Below, piece after piece: positions 4,280 through 5,575 of a stretch of DNA of 5,575 nt. The DNA comes from Bdellovibrionales bacterium RBG_16_40_8. Lineage in GTDB: Bacteria; Bdellovibrionota; Bdellovibrionia; Bdellovibrionales; UBA1609. Every line of letters begins with the position of its first letter. Position 1 is the first letter of the stretch. The stretch lies in assembly GCA_001769925.1 (NCBI GenBank), contig MEPT01000124.1, positions 27,590 through 33,164 on the forward strand. Direction: 5' to 3'. A program made the translations under genes and the position numbers. The notes under the pieces were generated by a model. It saw only the letters and a program-made list of their open reading frames with translations. It was not told the DNA's origin and did not search any database.

Positions 4280-5575
4280 ATGGCCCAATCACTGGCCGAA
4301 AAAATAAAAGGTTATAAGTCGCGCGGCATCGAAAGAATCAAGTTTGCTATAACTGACGTCGACGGCATTTTACGCGGCAAATATATTTCTTTAGAAAAAT
4401 TTGAATCTGTACTTAAAAATGGCGGAGGGTTTTGCGATTGCGTTTTTGGTTGGGATGTAAATGATCAGCTCTATGATAATACAAGTTTTACTGGCTGGCA
4501 TACAGCTTATCCAGATGCTTTATGCCGCATAGATAGGTCAACAGAGAGATTTTTGCCTGATGAAAAAATACCATTTTTTTTAGCTGAATTTGTTACAGAA
4601 GACGGGCGCCCAGATCATCCGGTGTGCCCTCGCCAAGCCTTTAAGCGCATACTTAAAAAAGCCGAAGAAATGGGTTTTGGCTGCAATCTAGCTTTTGAGT
4701 ACGAATTTTTTCTCTTTAATGAGACCCCACAATCAGCGCTTGCCAAAAATTATCAAAACCTGACGCCCTTCACTCCCGGAATGTTTGGCTACTCAGTTAT
4801 TAGAAGCTCTACCCATTCTGATCTTTTCTGCGCCTTTATGGATTATTGTTCGCAAATGAATTTTTCTCTAGAGGGTTTACACTGCGAAACCGGCCCAGGA
4901 GTTTGGGAGGCCGCCATTCGCTATGACTTGGCCCTTAACGCAGTCGACAAGGCAATTTTATTAAAAACTTTCACAAAAGTTTTTTTTCAAAAACGCGGCA
5001 TTTTACCTACTTTTATGGCTCGTTGGAATTTGAATCTACCCGGACAAAGCGGGCACATTCACCAGTCACTTTTCGATTTGAAATCAAATAAGCCACTCTT
5101 TTATGACAAAAACAAAGACCATAATATAAGTACCATAATGGAGCATTACGTAGCTGGGCAAATTAAATATTTAAAATCATTTTTAGCTTTAACTTCACCG
5201 ACAATAAACTCATACACCCGCTTAGTGAAAGGGTTTTGGGCACCCACCGCTTCAACTTGGGGAGTTGAAAATAGAACTACGGCCTTGCGAGTAATTTCTG
5301 GTAGCGAAAAATCTCAGCGCGTTGAATTTCGTGTTGGCTCGGCCGATGCTAACCCTTATATCGCAGCGGCGGCTATGATCGGGGCTGGACTTCTCGGCAT
5401 TGAACAAAAATTAAAACTTGAAAAACCTATCACTGGCAGCGCCTACGCCGTACAGGATAAATTAAATGAAGACCGGCAGTTTCCCACAAATTTACGCAGC
5501 TCTATAGAAAATTTACGTAAATCAAAAGAAGCACGTATACTAATGGGTAAGGAGTTTATTGAGCATTTCATAAAA
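4280..5575 (+). CDS. Glutamine synthetase family protein, probable gamma-glutamyl-amine ligase (3'-truncated)
   Basis: I translated 432 codons with no stop before the window edge. Family length is about 445-455, so only a short C-terminal tail is missing. Glutamine-synthetase-fold ligases activate glutamate with ATP and join it to ammonia or an amine. Seen in the sequence: FGWDVNDQLYD (56-66) where GlnA has its ammonium-binding DGSS loop; FEYEFFLF (139-146) with metal ligands Glu140 and Glu142; HCETGPGVWEAA (201-212) with Glu203 and Glu210; SGHIHQSL (257-264) with His259 and His261; NSYTRLVKGFWAP (310-322) with Arg314; GVENRTTALRV (328-338) with Arg332 and Arg337; and VEFRVGSADANPY (348-360) with Glu349 and Arg351. 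The GlnA flap glutamate (Glu327 of the Salmonella enzyme) is replaced by Trp320. Retained ATP, metal and glutamate residues with an altered ammonium site favour a gamma-glutamyl-amine or -polyamine ligase (PuuA-like) over an ammonia-assimilating enzyme. It is cotranscribed with the aldehyde dehydrogenase (5-nt gap). Substrate unknown. Confidence 0.92.
   Translation, partial: MAQSLAEKIKGYKSRGIERIKFAITDVDGILRGKYISLEKFESVLKNGGGFCDCVFGWDVNDQLYDNTSFTGWHTAYPDALCRIDRSTERFLPDEKIPFFLAEFVTEDGRPDHPVCPRQAFKRILKKAEEMGFGCNLAFEYEFFLFNETPQSALAKNYQNLTPFTPGMFGYSVIRSSTHSDLFCAFMDYCSQMNFSLEGLHCETGPGVWEAAIRYDLALNAVDKAILLKTFTKVFFQKRGILPTFMARWNLNLPGQSGHIHQSLFDLKSNKPLFYDKNKDHNISTIMEHYVAGQIKYLKSFLALTSPTINSYTRLVKGFWAPTASTWGVENRTTALRVISGSEKSQRVEFRVGSADANPYIAAAAMIGAGLLGIEQKLKLEKPITGSAYAVQDKLNEDRQFPTNLRSSIENLRKSKEARILMGKEFIEHFIK

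Noticed and set aside
4974..4990. Possible frameshift at the T8 run in the GS-like gene
   Set aside because: The reading frame continues with conserved GS-family motifs on both sides of the run, so no frameshift is present.

Overview
This window carries parts of two metabolic operons that point away from each other, separated by about 1.06 kb holding one small HUH-type transposase-like gene. The sequence is moderately AT-rich. Gene spacing, a 4-nt stop/start overlap and one clear Shine-Dalgarno site are bacterial. The protein families present (acyl-CoA dehydrogenase, biotin-dependent carboxyltransferase, glutamine-synthetase-like ligase, and a lone IS200-like/RAYT-like transposase of the kind often seen singly in Bdellovibrio-, Legionella- and delta-proteobacteria-type genomes) suggest a Gram-negative, probably proteobacterial or Bdellovibrionota-like organism. 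That placement is inference.

Left, minus strand (1-1829): an acyl-CoA dehydrogenase (669-1829) is followed, with an ATGA overlap, by the N-terminal 224 codons of an acyl-CoA carboxylase carboxyltransferase (beta) subunit that leaves the window at base 1. The dehydrogenase has its probable catalytic glutamate in the isovaleryl-CoA/long-chain dehydrogenase position (Glu237 in LDFER) and a glycine at the MCAD position. A branched-chain dehydrogenase followed by a methylcrotonyl-type carboxyltransferase is the arrangement expected for leucine (liu-type) or acyclic isoprenoid (atu-type) catabolism: the dehydrogenase makes an alpha,beta-unsaturated acyl-CoA, which the biotin-dependent carboxylase then carboxylates.

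Middle (1830-2885): a 202-bp divergent intergenic region, a 198-residue Y1/HUH transposase-like gene on the plus strand (2032-2628), and a 257-bp structured non-coding stretch. That stretch has a tandem 15-bp repeat, paired GTAATTAC palindromes and a compact hairpin. No terminal repeats or target-site duplications were identified, so the gene looks like a solitary RAYT-type gene rather than a recognisable complete insertion sequence.

Right, plus strand (2886-5575): an aldehyde dehydrogenase with all main catalytic residues (Asn133, Glu230, Cys264, Glu362) is followed after 5 nt by a glutamine-synthetase-fold protein still open at base 5575. The latter keeps the metal, ATP and glutamate residues of the GS fold but has Trp320 where ammonia-using GlnA has its flap glutamate. 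This favours a gamma-glutamyl-amine ligase over an ammonia-assimilating glutamine synthetase. The pair resembles part of a gamma-glutamylation route for amine or polyamine use (PuuA/PuuC-like logic), with the substrate unknown.

Nothing here amounts to a clearly new system. The items most worth following up are the GS-like/aldehyde dehydrogenase pair, the intact solitary HUH protein with structured flanks, and the lack of Shine-Dalgarno sites at the three 5'-most genes, two of which have a TTGACT element 39-40 nt ahead of the start codon.
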